This document shows positions 1 to 7,411 of a stretch of 64,000 nt of DNA, in pieces (the first letter of the stretch is position 1; every line of letters starts with the position of its first letter). This DNA comes from Alphaproteobacteria bacterium (lineage in GTDB: Bacteria > Pseudomonadota > Alphaproteobacteria > Micropepsales > Micropepsaceae), in assembly GCA_028871795.1 (NCBI GenBank), contig JAGWMG010000003.1:1-64000 (forward strand), in the 5' to 3' direction. The notes under the pieces are model-generated. The model saw only the letters and a list, made by a program, of their open reading frames with translations. It was not told the DNA's origin and made no database searches. Made by a program: the position numbers and the translations under genes.

Positions 1-317
1 GCCTTCGGGGACGGCCCGGGCGTCGATGAATGCGCTCAATGCGCCCGCCTTTCGAAGAACCCACGCGACAACGCACCACCGATGCTATCGGCCTCCGCGC
101 GCTCCTGTCTTGTCGGATTTGTCGCAGCCGCACAAGCCGGAATTTGCCGCACCTCAGATTTGCCTTTTTGCGCAATCGCTGAGCGGGAAAACTGCAGCAT
201 TGCCGCGCACGCAAATTCTTGCCGCGCGACGGTTACATGACGAATTCCACTCATAACACGTCCGGCAAGCGCCCGAAAAATTACAATCCTCGTTAAATAT
301 TCCGATTACGGCCGCGC
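1..317. other. Left edge, no gene recognised
   Basis: No gene is supported here. The first reading frame of the plus strand is open from the window edge to a TGA near 240 and is cysteine-rich, but it shows no CxxCH motif or known domain, so it could be the tail of a gene outside the window or chance. The stretch from about 240 to 317 is downstream of the minus-strand cytochrome gene and shows no convincing terminator. Confidence 0.3.
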
Positions 318-740
318 TCAGTTGTCCTTGGCCCCTTCCTTGATCCACCGGCTGATGACGTCGAGTTCCTCTTGCGAGAGCGGCGGGCCGAGCGGAGGCA
401 TCCGCAGCGCGTTCTTGTTGTTCGAAGTCCAGTCGTCCCGCAACACTTTCATCAGCGGACTGCGCTCCGGATGGTACGGTATCACGGCGACGCCGCCCGC
501 AGAACCGCTCCTGAGCGCTCGGTAACTGCGCAGGTCGAGGTTGACCGAAACATAACCCACGCCACCCTGGCTGTGACACATGAAGCAATGCGCTTCGAAG
601 ATCGGAAGAACCTGTTTCTGGAAGCTCGTTGGTTCCGGCGTAGCGGCTTGCGCACGGAATGCAAGATTCAGTCCGAAAGCCGCCGTAATAGCCGCACAAA
701 TCGTAACGGCTACCGACGCTTTCTGCCAAGTTGATCTCAT
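318..740 (-). CDS. Small planctomycete-type c-type cytochrome, exported
   Basis: A 140-residue periplasmic mono-heme protein. Residues 1-33 form a Sec signal peptide with a hydrophobic core and an AQA-type cleavage site. One heme c motif, CFMCH, lies at about residues 52-56, preceded by a QVLPIFEAHC stretch and followed by an RMPP segment and an ISRWIKEGA end, the layout of planctomycete-type cytochrome C domains (PSCyt1). The start at 740 is chosen because AGAGGAGG lies about 9 nt upstream; an in-frame ATG at 815 would only add 25 residues with no signal character. It is transcribed in the same direction as the sigma-54 regulator and heme kinase behind it, so it may be an electron acceptor or donor for the nearby nine-heme system. 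That role is inferred from context only. Confidence 0.8.
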   Translation of the reverse strand: MRSTWQKASVAVTICAAITAAFGLNLAFRAQAATPEPTSFQKQVLPIFEAHCFMCHSQGGVGYVSVNLDLRSYRALRSGSAGGVAVIPYHPERSPLMKVLRDDWTSNNKNALRMPPLGPPLSQEELDVISRWIKEGAKDN

Positions 741-762
741 GGATGCAGCCTCCTCTACTTTT

Positions 763-786
763 CGGCATTTGGATAGGCGTATGCCG
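763..786. promoter_or_regulatory. Palindrome in the leader of the small cytochrome gene
   Basis: The 24-nt site begins CGGCATTTG and ends CGTATGCCG, so its outer six bases are perfectly inverted. Its half-site CAAATGCCG (minus strand) is identical to the right half of the palindrome at 4544-4563 in front of the sigma-54 promoter. It lies 23-46 nt ahead of the start codon at 740, where a bound protein or an RNA hairpin could affect expression. Function is inferred. Confidence 0.35.
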
Positions 787-853
787 CGGTTCCGATTTTC
801 CACCTCTTCTAACATATGTAAAAGTTACGCTGCTTTTTCATTCTCGACGTCGC

Positions 854-859
854 ATTATA
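854..859 (-). promoter_or_regulatory. Possible -10 box for the small cytochrome gene
   Basis: The minus strand reads TATAAT here, a perfect match to the sigma-70 -10 consensus, in an AT-rich stretch about 115 nt ahead of the start at 740. No good TTGACA-like -35 hexamer is present 16-18 nt upstream, so an activator would probably be needed if it is used. Confidence 0.25.
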
Positions 860-873
860 TCAATAACGCGGAT

Positions 874-902
874 CGGGCGAGAGTGGCGCATTGTCTCGCC
901 CG
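874..902 (-). terminator. Hairpin downstream of the sigma-54 regulator gene
   Basis: CGGGCGAGA at 874-882 pairs with TCTCGCCCG at 894-902, a perfect 9-bp stem with an 11-nt loop. It lies 35 nt beyond the stop of the minus-strand regulator and before the next gene in the same direction. There is no T-run after it, so it may be a Rho-assisted terminator or an mRNA-stabilising hairpin. Confidence 0.4.
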
Positions 903-936
903 CCGTCGTCGTGTCGAAACACTGGAAGTGTTGATG

Positions 937-2361
937 CTACGGGGCGCCGGATTCGTCGGAGTCGCAATCCGGCTCGCGAAGCCGGATGTTATATTTCTTC
1001 ATCAATGCCTGGAAATTGGCACGCTGCATGCCGGTCTCCTCGGCACTCTTGGTTGCGTTCCAGGCGTTTCTCTTCAGGGCATCGAGAACAAACAGTTTCT
1101 CGATGTTCTCGACCGATTTTTCGCGCGCCAGCTTCTTGACCTGCTTGAGCTCGTCCCCCGTTTGCGGGATGTCGACGGCAGACCACGGCGACGTCCCGTC
1201 GATGTTGACCAAATGCGCCGCACGAATGACGGAGTCGGTCGCCAGAATTACGGCGCGTTGCACCGTATTCTCGAGCTCGCGCACATTGCCCGGCCAATCG
1301 TAGTTCATCAGCACGCCCATCGCCCCTTCGGAAAACTCCGTCACATTCTTTCCGACTTCCTCGTTGAAGGCGCGCAGGAAGTGGAAAGCCAAGGCGGGAA
1401 TGTCGTCGCGGCGGTCTCGCAGCGGGGGTATGGCAATGGGAAAGATGTTGATCCGATAGAACAAATCCTCACGAAACCGGCCGTCGGCGACCATGGCCTT
1501 GAGGTTCTTGTTGGTCGCGGTAATCAATCTGAAGTTGGCGGCCTGCGTCTTTGTGCCCCCCACCGCCTTGAACTCCCGCTCCTGAACGACCCGCAGGAGC
1601 TTGGCCTGGGTCGCAAGCGAGATATTGCCGATTTCGTCGAGAAAAAGCGTCCCGCCTTCGGCGATTTCCAGCATACCCTGCTTGTTCGTCACCGCACCAG
1701 TGAACGCCCCCTTGACGTGCCCGAACAATTCGCTCTCCAGCAGACTCTCGCTGAGCGCGTTGCAATCCACTGCGATGAACGGCTTATCCTTGCGCAGACT
1801 GTTGTAGTGAATGGCGCGGGCGATCAGTTCCTTTCCCGTTCCAGACTCACCGGTGAGCATCACGGTCGAGTTGGTCGGAGCGCATTTGGCAACCAGCCGG
1901 AAGACGCTCTGCATCTGGGGACTCGTCCCGATGATGTTGTCGAAACGGTACTTGGCACCGACCTCAGTCTTGAGGTTCAAGTTCTCCCAGAGCAATCGCC
2001 GCCGCTCCAGCGCGCGACTGACGACAAGTTTAAGCTCGTCCGGATCGAATGGCTTGGGAAGATAGTCGAAGGCCCCGAGTTTCATCGATTTCACGGCCGT
2101 CTCGATCTGCGATAATCCGGTGATCATAATGACGTCGATGTCGGGGTAGCCCTCTCTTATCCGGCGGAGCACCTCAAGGCCGTCGATTTTCGGCATCATA
2201 ATGTCGAGAATGACGACGTCATAATGGTTCTCGTCGATTTTTCGCAGTCCCTCGAAACCGTCCTGGACGGCGTCGAGTTGATAGTCGCCGCTCTTCAAGA
2301 TGCGGAAGCAGCTGTCGATGATGATCCGCTCGTCATCGATGATCAATATTTTCACGCTCAC
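937..2361 (-). CDS. NtrC-family sigma-54-dependent response regulator
   Basis: A 474-residue transcription activator with the full three-part layout. Residues 1-120 are a receiver domain with acidic pair DD at 9-10, phospho-acceptor Asp53 (ILDIMMP) and Lys103. The AAA+ domain has Walker A GESGTGKE near 171-178, the sigma-54-contacting GAFTGA loop at 218-223 and Walker B GGTLFLDE near 237-243. The C-terminal Fis-type helix-turn-helix lies around residues 430-460. GAFTGA means it works with sigma-54 RNA polymerase. Its start codon overlaps the end of the kinase gene by ATGA, so the two form a translationally coupled pair. Likely targets are the sigma-54 promoter at 4667-4682 and possibly other genes of the cluster; that link is inferred. 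Confidence 0.95.
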   Translation of the reverse strand: MSVKILIIDDERIIIDSCFRILKSGDYQLDAVQDGFEGLRKIDENHYDVVILDIMMPKIDGLEVLRRIREGYPDIDVIMITGLSQIETAVKSMKLGAFDYLPKPFDPDELKLVVSRALERRRLLWENLNLKTEVGAKYRFDNIIGTSPQMQSVFRLVAKCAPTNSTVMLTGESGTGKELIARAIHYNSLRKDKPFIAVDCNALSESLLESELFGHVKGAFTGAVTNKQGMLEIAEGGTLFLDEIGNISLATQAKLLRVVQEREFKAVGGTKTQAANFRLITATNKNLKAMVADGRFREDLFYRINIFPIAIPPLRDRRDDIPALAFHFLRAFNEEVGKNVTEFSEGAMGVLMNYDWPGNVRELENTVQRAVILATDSVIRAAHLVNIDGTSPWSAVDIPQTGDELKQVKKLAREKSVENIEKLFVLDALKRNAWNATKSAEETGMQRANFQALMKKYNIRLREPDCDSDESGAP

Positions 2362-3992
2362 GTATCGCTCCCGCTCATTCCGCTTTCCACGATTTCAGGC
2401 GACCGGGTGAGAGGGAGATAGACCCGGAACGTGGAGCCCTCTCCCACCTCGCTTTCGATTTCGATCATACCGCCATGGGCCTCGACGATTCCGTGGCTGA
2501 CGGACAATCCCAATCCCGTTCCGATTCCGACCTCCTTGGTGGTGAAAAAGGGATCAAAAATTCGCCGGAGATTCTCCTTGGATATTCCGCACCCTGTATC
2601 GCTGACCGAAAATTCCACCGTCGGCACGGCATTCGCACCGGGTTGCAGCGTTTTCGGCTGCGGCGACTGCCGCGTGCGAATGATGATGCGCCCCTCGCCG
2701 TCAATTGCATGCTGGGCGTTGACCAGCAGATTCATGACGACCTGCTTCATCTGGTCCGGGTCGACCCATACCTGCGGCAGGGCGGGATCGAGATCAAGGT
2801 TGATGTCGATATTTTTCAAATGGGCAGGCCGCTCGACGAACCGTGCGGTTTCTTCGATAATCTGGTTGAGGTCGGCGAATTTCTTTTCCGACGGCTTCTC
2901 GCGGGCGAAATCGAGCAGCCTTCGGATGATCGTGGCGCACCTCTTGGTCTCCCGGATCACCAGGTCCATGTCCTCCGCATCCTGGCTTCCGTCCGCCATC
3001 TTTTCGCGCAGCAGATGGGAGAAGGTGAGGACGCCGGTCAGCGGGTTGTTCAGCTCATGGGCGATGCCGGAGGCAAGCAGTCCCACCGAAGCCAGCTTTT
3101 CCCCCTGCGCGGCCTCGGCCTGGGCGATGCGGAGCTGCTCGGTTCTCTTCTCGACCTTCTGCTCCAGGGTGTGCGCCCACTCGCGCAACTCCGCCCGGGA
3201 ATTCCGCAAGGCCGCCGTCATGGCATTGAACGAATCCGCGAGCCTACCGAACTCGTCGTCGTTCCGCACCGGGATTTGTTGTTGCAAATCTCCCGACGAG
3301 ATATTCCTCGCCGCGGATTCCAGGTCGCGCAGCGGCAGAAAAACCAGACGGTGGACGAAAAAGGCAACCGAAAGCGAAGCGACAAATACAAATCCCAGGG
3401 AGAGTATGGTGATCATCAGTACATTCCCGCGGATCCTCCGATCCATTTCGTCCACGGAGTAGCGGATGTCGAGGACCCCGAGTACCGAGGTGCTTCGGGC
3501 GTGCTGGTGGCATGCGGCATTGTAGCAGGAGGGTTCGTTGCGGATCACCTCCATGCTGCCCAGCAGGCGCTGCCCCCCGGGGACGGTGAAGGTCCATGTC
3601 CGTTTGCTCTGGGGAACCTCTTCGAGTGGCTTCCGGCTTGTGTGGCAGGATGAACAGCCTTCGGCCTTGCGGTCTACCGTCCGGCCGATCTCGGAGGCAT
3701 ACGTCGAATGGGTAATCTTGCCTTCCTTGCTGATGATCCTGATCCGATCGATACCGTCCTGCTGCGCGACGTCGCGGATAATCGTATCCACATAGGTAGG
3801 CTGGTTCCGCAGCATCGCAAAACGCATGCTTCTGGTGATGACACCGGAAAGCTGGGTGACGTGGCCGGCCACGGTGTCGAGCAATTCGTCGCGTTGATGC
3901 ACGGCGACCAGCAAAATGAACAGCACTACCGCCAGGGAAAAGGTGATGGTGAGATAAAGACCGATCTTGAACTTGAGGGTTCGCCGATCCAT
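2358..3992 (-). CDS. Membrane sensor histidine kinase with probable c-heme sensor domain
   Basis: A 544-residue sensor kinase. A transmembrane helix at about 10-30 and a second at about 190-215 bracket a periplasmic domain of some 155 residues. That domain carries CSSCH at 113-117 and a C-x4-CH motif (Cys156, Cys161, His162), which suggests one or two covalent c-type hemes; binding of another metal is possible. HAMP follows (about 212-265), then a short coiled coil, HisKA with His312 in AHELNNPLTG, and HATPase_c with VVMNLLVNAQHA, DTGCGI and GTGLGLS boxes. It should phosphorylate the sigma-54 activator encoded directly downstream. A heme sensor would make the pair respond to redox state, oxygen, NO or a respiratory substrate; which one cannot be told from sequence. 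Confidence 0.92.
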   Translation of the reverse strand: MDRRTLKFKIGLYLTITFSLAVVLFILLVAVHQRDELLDTVAGHVTQLSGVITRSMRFAMLRNQPTYVDTIIRDVAQQDGIDRIRIISKEGKITHSTYASEIGRTVDRKAEGCSSCHTSRKPLEEVPQSKRTWTFTVPGGQRLLGSMEVIRNEPSCYNAACHQHARSTSVLGVLDIRYSVDEMDRRIRGNVLMITILSLGFVFVASLSVAFFVHRLVFLPLRDLESAARNISSGDLQQQIPVRNDDEFGRLADSFNAMTAALRNSRAELREWAHTLEQKVEKRTEQLRIAQAEAAQGEKLASVGLLASGIAHELNNPLTGVLTFSHLLREKMADGSQDAEDMDLVIRETKRCATIIRRLLDFAREKPSEKKFADLNQIIEETARFVERPAHLKNIDINLDLDPALPQVWVDPDQMKQVVMNLLVNAQHAIDGEGRIIIRTRQSPQPKTLQPGANAVPTVEFSVSDTGCGISKENLRRIFDPFFTTKEVGIGTGLGLSVSHGIVEAHGGMIEIESEVGEGSTFRVYLPLTRSPEIVESGMSGSDT

Positions 3993-4543
3993 TAGACTTT
4001 TCGGCTGCCATTGCTCCGTCCGAGACGCCCCGGGGGACCTCCGACATCGCCTGCTTCGGATGTTCTGTTAACAAGATAGAACCAAGATCGCGGACAACGC
4101 AATTCGCGGGCCCGCGACATCGTCACCGCCCAGGCATTCTCCGCGCCACTCCAAACGTGGACAGTCTTCCAGAAGGATTCTTGGCATTCCTCCCACGAGA
4201 TTTGCAGATAGACGCTCATTGGGCACCGAGCCGGTGATGTGTTGCAGTTCCACCTGATTGCGGCGGGCGGCGGCGAATGGGGTGAGGCGAAGCGACGCAA
4301 TGCGGTTCGCCGGCTGTTCGGCGGCGGATGAAGATGCGCTCCCGCATCCCGCGACGATCTGAAACGCGTTGGTCTCCATTCGCCGAAACACAGACAGGCG
4401 GCATCGACGGCTCCGCTGGTTTCGCAAATCACGTCGTGGCGAGCCGCCTTCGCATCCGCGCGTTTTCACCCGGTGTATAAAAATTCGATCGTCCCTCGAT
4501 CATTGCAAGCCGTTGATACGTTGAGACGAATGTCGGCGACGGT

Positions 4544-4563
4544 CGGCAAATGTACAAATGCCG
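4544..4563. promoter_or_regulatory. Candidate upstream activator site (palindrome)
   Basis: The 20-nt site CGGCAAATGTACAAATGCCG matches its own reverse complement at 16 of 20 positions (pattern CGGCAwwTGTACAwwTGCCG). It ends 103 nt ahead of the sigma-54 promoter, the usual distance for enhancer sites of NtrC-type activators. Binding by the activator encoded at 937-2361 is inferred. Confidence 0.5.
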
Positions 4564-4666
4564 TATACAGATCGATGGTCATTCGGGGCGCCGCCAGATG
4601 TGTCGGACGCCACGCCGTTTATCTAACGCATTGAATATTGAAAATATTTCTTCCGCTTGTCCGTTC

Positions 4667-4682
4667 TGGCACGCGACTTGCG
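4667..4682 (+). promoter_or_regulatory. Sigma-54 (-24/-12) promoter
   Basis: TGGCACG, four bases, then TTGCG: the -24 GG and -12 GC are 10 nt apart, an essentially perfect match to the sigma-54 consensus TGGCACG-N4-TTGC. A start site near 4693 would leave a leader of about 25 nt before the GTG at 4718. It sits in a cluster that encodes its own sigma-54 activator, which supports it being real. Confidence 0.85.
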
Positions 4683-4717
4683 ATCCTTGAAAGCGCCAAT
4701 AACGAAATGGTGCCAAG

Positions 4718-5194
4718 GTGGCCCCGATTAGCGAACCGAGCAAAGTTCTGGTCGTCGATGACGACGAAGTAGTGCGCCTCAGCTACCAGAGGTCCCTGCA
4801 AGCCGCCAACTGCAACGTTGAGGTTGAAGCGGCTTTATGCGGTGAGGACGCGCTGGAAGCGTTGGAGTGCAAACATTTCGATGTCGTACTCCTCGATCTT
4901 CGTATGCCCGGCATGGACGGCATGTCGGTCCTGAAAGCGATCAAACACGACTGGCCGACGAGCGGGGTGATCGTGATCACCGGCTATCCCACCGTCGAGA
5001 GTGCCAAGGAGGCAATGCGGCTGGGGGCTTACGACTATCTCGCCAAGCCGGTGAGCCCAGCCGAGATCATCAACGCCGCCAGCAGTGCGATAACCCAGAA
5101 GAGATGGGCGCTGCACCAGGACCCCGCGAGCTTCGACGCAAGTCCCGACGCAACGATTAACTCCCGCGAAGAGTCGAGCAGTCTCGCCTCTTGA
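4718..5194 (+). CDS. Single-domain response regulator
   Basis: A 158-residue protein made of a receiver domain and a short polar tail with no output domain. The acidic residues at 14-16, phospho-acceptor Asp60 (LLDLRMPGMDG), the VITGYP switch region and Lys110 (YLAKP) are all present, so it should be phosphorylatable. It starts with GTG about 25 nt behind the predicted sigma-54 start site; the ribosome site is weak. A second receiver gene follows after 25 nt, so the two are probably one operon. It may relay phosphate or titrate the heme kinase; its partner is not shown by sequence. Confidence 0.85.
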   Translation: MAPISEPSKVLVVDDDEVVRLSYQRSLQAANCNVEVEAALCGEDALEALECKHFDVVLLDLRMPGMDGMSVLKAIKHDWPTSGVIVITGYPTVESAKEAMRLGAYDYLAKPVSPAEIINAASSAITQKRWALHQDPASFDASPDATINSREESSSLAS

Positions 5195-5219
5195 ACCATT
5201 GAAGGAAAAGGAAAAAGCC

Positions 5220-5819
5220 ATGAGCATTCTCAGAAAAGTGCTGGTAGTCGACGACGATCCGGTCATCAGCAAGAGCTTTGACCGGGTGCTTACCGGGAAA
5301 GGCTACATCGTTGTCAGTGCCGAGAACGGACAGGAGGCGCTGAACAAAGTTGCGAAAGAGGAATACGACGCCGTGTTTACCGACATCAGGATGCCGGGTG
5401 TGGACGGCATCGAGGTGGCGGAGCAGTTGCGAGCGAAGCACCCATGGACCCCGGTGGTGATCATCACCGGTTATGGCTCGCCGGACAATCAGGCGCGGGC
5501 GGAGGCCGCTGGCGTGAGCGGATTCCTGCGCAAGCCGCTTTCCCCGGAAATGATCAAGAAGAGCGTGGAAGCCGCGATCTCAGCTGTGCCGCCGACTGCC
5601 GCGGAGTTTCCCCCGGTCGCCGCAGCGGCGGCGCAGCCTGCAGCGGACGGCGAACAGACCGCGGGCAGGAAAGTCGCCGTGGTCTTCAAGGACGTCGGCA
5701 TGTTCCTGGCCGCGCCGTTCATCGGGCTCGCCTATATCGCCCTGTTTCCGTTCATTGGGTTGGCGATGCTGGCTTGGACGGGTGTGCAAGCGTGGCGTCA
5801 GCGGGTGAGTCCGGACTGA
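5220..5819 (+). CDS. Response regulator with hydrophobic membrane tail
   Basis: A 199-residue protein. Residues 1-120 are a complete receiver domain with DDD at 11-13, phospho-acceptor Asp55 (FTDIRMPGVDG), ITGYG and Lys105 (LRKP). An Ala/Pro-rich linker (about 122-147) follows, then a basic segment and a strongly hydrophobic stretch at about 160-187 with a central Pro, likely a membrane helix or hairpin, ending in a short basic tail. No DNA-binding domain is present. The start at 5220 is preferred over TTG at 5199 because a GGAAAAGG-type site precedes it. A receiver tethered to the membrane suggests direct action on a membrane partner, perhaps the cytochrome complex encoded next. This is inference. 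Confidence 0.85.
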   Translation: MSILRKVLVVDDDPVISKSFDRVLTGKGYIVVSAENGQEALNKVAKEEYDAVFTDIRMPGVDGIEVAEQLRAKHPWTPVVIITGYGSPDNQARAEAAGVSGFLRKPLSPEMIKKSVEAAISAVPPTAAEFPPVAAAAAQPAADGEQTAGRKVAVVFKDVGMFLAAPFIGLAYIALFPFIGLAMLAWTGVQAWRQRVSPD

Positions 5820-5967
5820 AAGCCGAAGACGAAGCTTCGTCGAAGGTCGAGCATCGGGAAGAGGTGCAAACGCTTCCCAATCCGAAATGTTCACGGTTCG
5901 CGAGTTGAGGCGGCCGACGCAACGCGATCGTTTCCCGCCTGTCCCTTTTGTCTCACCGCCCGTTTGC

Positions 5968-5981
5968 TTGATTTGCATCAA
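5968..5981. promoter_or_regulatory. FNR/FixK-type box ahead of the nine-heme cytochrome
   Basis: TTGAT-TTGC-ATCAA is a perfect match to the consensus TTGAT-N4-ATCAA bound by FNR, ANR and FixK proteins. Its centre is about 112 nt ahead of the start codon at 6087. If it acts as a class II site (centre near -41.5), transcription would start near 6016, leaving a leader of about 70 nt. This predicts induction at low oxygen. The regulator itself is not in the window. Confidence 0.75.
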
Positions 5982-6086
5982 GGACGGAGGCGGCGATGTC
6001 ATGCAGAAGAGTCGGGAAACGTCCGTAGCGGTTGTCGTTCGCCTCCGCGGTGGCCGTCGGGACCCGGCTAACAGACGGTGATCTTT

Positions 6087-7406
6087 ATGGCGAGGTTCAA
6101 TTCGGGCAGCAATGTGGAACGCAGACTATTCTCGATAGGCGTGGTCGTCATGGCCGCCGTTGCCGGGATGACCGCCTTTGCATCGGCCGGCACCCTTTCC
6201 AAGGACGAACAGCAATGTTTGGCCTGCCATGGGTCTGCCGGGATGGAGAAACAACTCGCAAGCGGCGAAACGCTCTCGTTGCACATATCCGGCGATACCT
6301 TCGCAAAATCGGTCCATGGCGCGATCGGATGCGCAGGCTGCCACTCCGACATCGACCCGACCGGTCATCCTGCGGCGAATAGCTCCATCGGCGGCAAGCG
6401 CAGCTTTTCTGTCGCCCGCGTCCAGGTCTGCCGCGGTTGTCACAGTGAGCAGTTCAAGGAGTGGGATCAAAGCGTCCACGCGGCCCTCGTCTCCGGAGGC
6501 AATCCCGCCGCCCCGATCTGTACCAGTTGCCATTCTCCTCATGCTGTGATCAAGGGCTCTTCCGCGGCGATGGACACGGTTCCTTGCAAAGCCTGTCACG
6601 GCGATATTTTCACCGCCTATGCCGCGAGCGTGCATGGCGTATTACGCGGCAGCGGCGTGACCCAGGCTCCGCTTTGCTTCAGTTGCCACGGCGCCCATGG
6701 CGTGAGAGTTCCCACGGCGGGGGCGGGATTGAAGAATGCCTGCTTCGGCTGCCATACGACCGCACTCGCCGCGCACCGGACTTGGCTCCCGAATACCGAA
6801 CTGCATTTCGATGTGGTGTCTTGTCCCGCCTGCCACGCGCCGAAGGCGCAGCGCAGGGTCGATCTCGTCCTTTATAACAATACGACGCATAAGGAAGCTT
6901 CCGAGCCGCTGGGCGTGCCCGAGTTCGCAAGCAGGGCCGGTTCCCCGGCCGCACGGCGGCGGGGCCTGGATCCGGCAATGCTTTTCACTCTGCTCCAGGC
7001 ATTAAATCGCTCGGGTATCGAGGACAAAACGAGTTTCAAGGGCCGATTGGACGTGCGCACCGGAGTCGAGGCGCACGAGCTTGCCCCGAGTGCCGAAGCG
7101 ATCAGCGATTGCAATACCTGCCATCGGGCGGGAGCCGACGCGTTCCAGAGTGTCACGATATCCATGGCCGGTCCCGGCGGCATACCGATACGCTACGGCG
7201 CCAGAAAGGAGATCTTGAACTCGGCCTTCTCCATCAACTCGATCGGCGGCTTTTACGCCATCGGCGGCACTAGGATTACGTTTCTGGATGTGCTTTTGGT
7301 CCTCGCTTTGCTCGGCGGCATCGGTGCGCCCGCCGTTCATCTGACCGCGAGGTTGGCCGTCAGGCGGTACACGAACCGAACGCGCCACAAGCAACGGAAA
7401 GGGTAA
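6087..7406 (+). CDS. Nine-heme c-type cytochrome with C-terminal membrane anchor
   Basis: A 439-residue periplasmic multiheme cytochrome. A signal peptide covers about residues 1-34 (ends AFASAG). Nine CxxCH motifs lie near residues 44, 82, 115, 145, 167, 197, 219, 246 and 342, with many extra histidines (such as SVHG and GAHG) able to be distal ligands. Residues 397-417 form a C-terminal membrane helix followed by a basic cytoplasmic tail. The ATG at 6087 is preferred over the GTG at 6078 because GACGGTGA lies just ahead of it. The cytochrome b gene follows after 5 nt, so the two probably form a quinol-oxidising membrane complex. Geobacter CbcL carries a similar nine-heme plus di-heme b layout in one chain. 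The terminal acceptor is unknown. Confidence 0.9.
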   Translation: MARFNSGSNVERRLFSIGVVVMAAVAGMTAFASAGTLSKDEQQCLACHGSAGMEKQLASGETLSLHISGDTFAKSVHGAIGCAGCHSDIDPTGHPAANSSIGGKRSFSVARVQVCRGCHSEQFKEWDQSVHAALVSGGNPAAPICTSCHSPHAVIKGSSAAMDTVPCKACHGDIFTAYAASVHGVLRGSGVTQAPLCFSCHGAHGVRVPTAGAGLKNACFGCHTTALAAHRTWLPNTELHFDVVSCPACHAPKAQRRVDLVLYNNTTHKEASEPLGVPEFASRAGSPAARRRGLDPAMLFTLLQALNRSGIEDKTSFKGRLDVRTGVEAHELAPSAEAISDCNTCHRAGADAFQSVTISMAGPGGIPIRYGARKEILNSAFSINSIGGFYAIGGTRITFLDVLLVLALLGGIGAPAVHLTARLAVRRYTNRTRHKQRKG

Positions 7407-7411
7407 GCAAG

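Larger units (their letters stand above)
3993..4717. other. Long divergent regulatory region
   Basis: This 725-nt gap separates the divergent kinase gene and the response-regulator pair. I see no credible gene in it: the minus-strand frames open here have no domain, no signal and no ribosome site. Its right end holds the palindrome at 4544-4563, an AT-rich stretch at about 4630-4651 that could bind IHF, and the sigma-54 promoter at 4667-4682. A promoter for the kinase operon must lie at the left end, but I could not identify one with confidence. Confidence 0.5.

Noticed and set aside
1..240. Cysteine-rich open frame at the left edge as a cytochrome tail
   Set aside because: It contains CAQCA but no CxxCH and no known domain.
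887..902. Sigma-54 promoter for the small cytochrome gene
   Set aside because: The minus strand has GG-N10-GC, but the bases around it fit the consensus poorly and coincide with a hairpin arm.
3992..4469. Two overlapping minus-strand frames in the regulatory gap
   Set aside because: No ribosome site, no domain and Arg/Pro/Cys-rich composition. The region is better explained as regulatory DNA.
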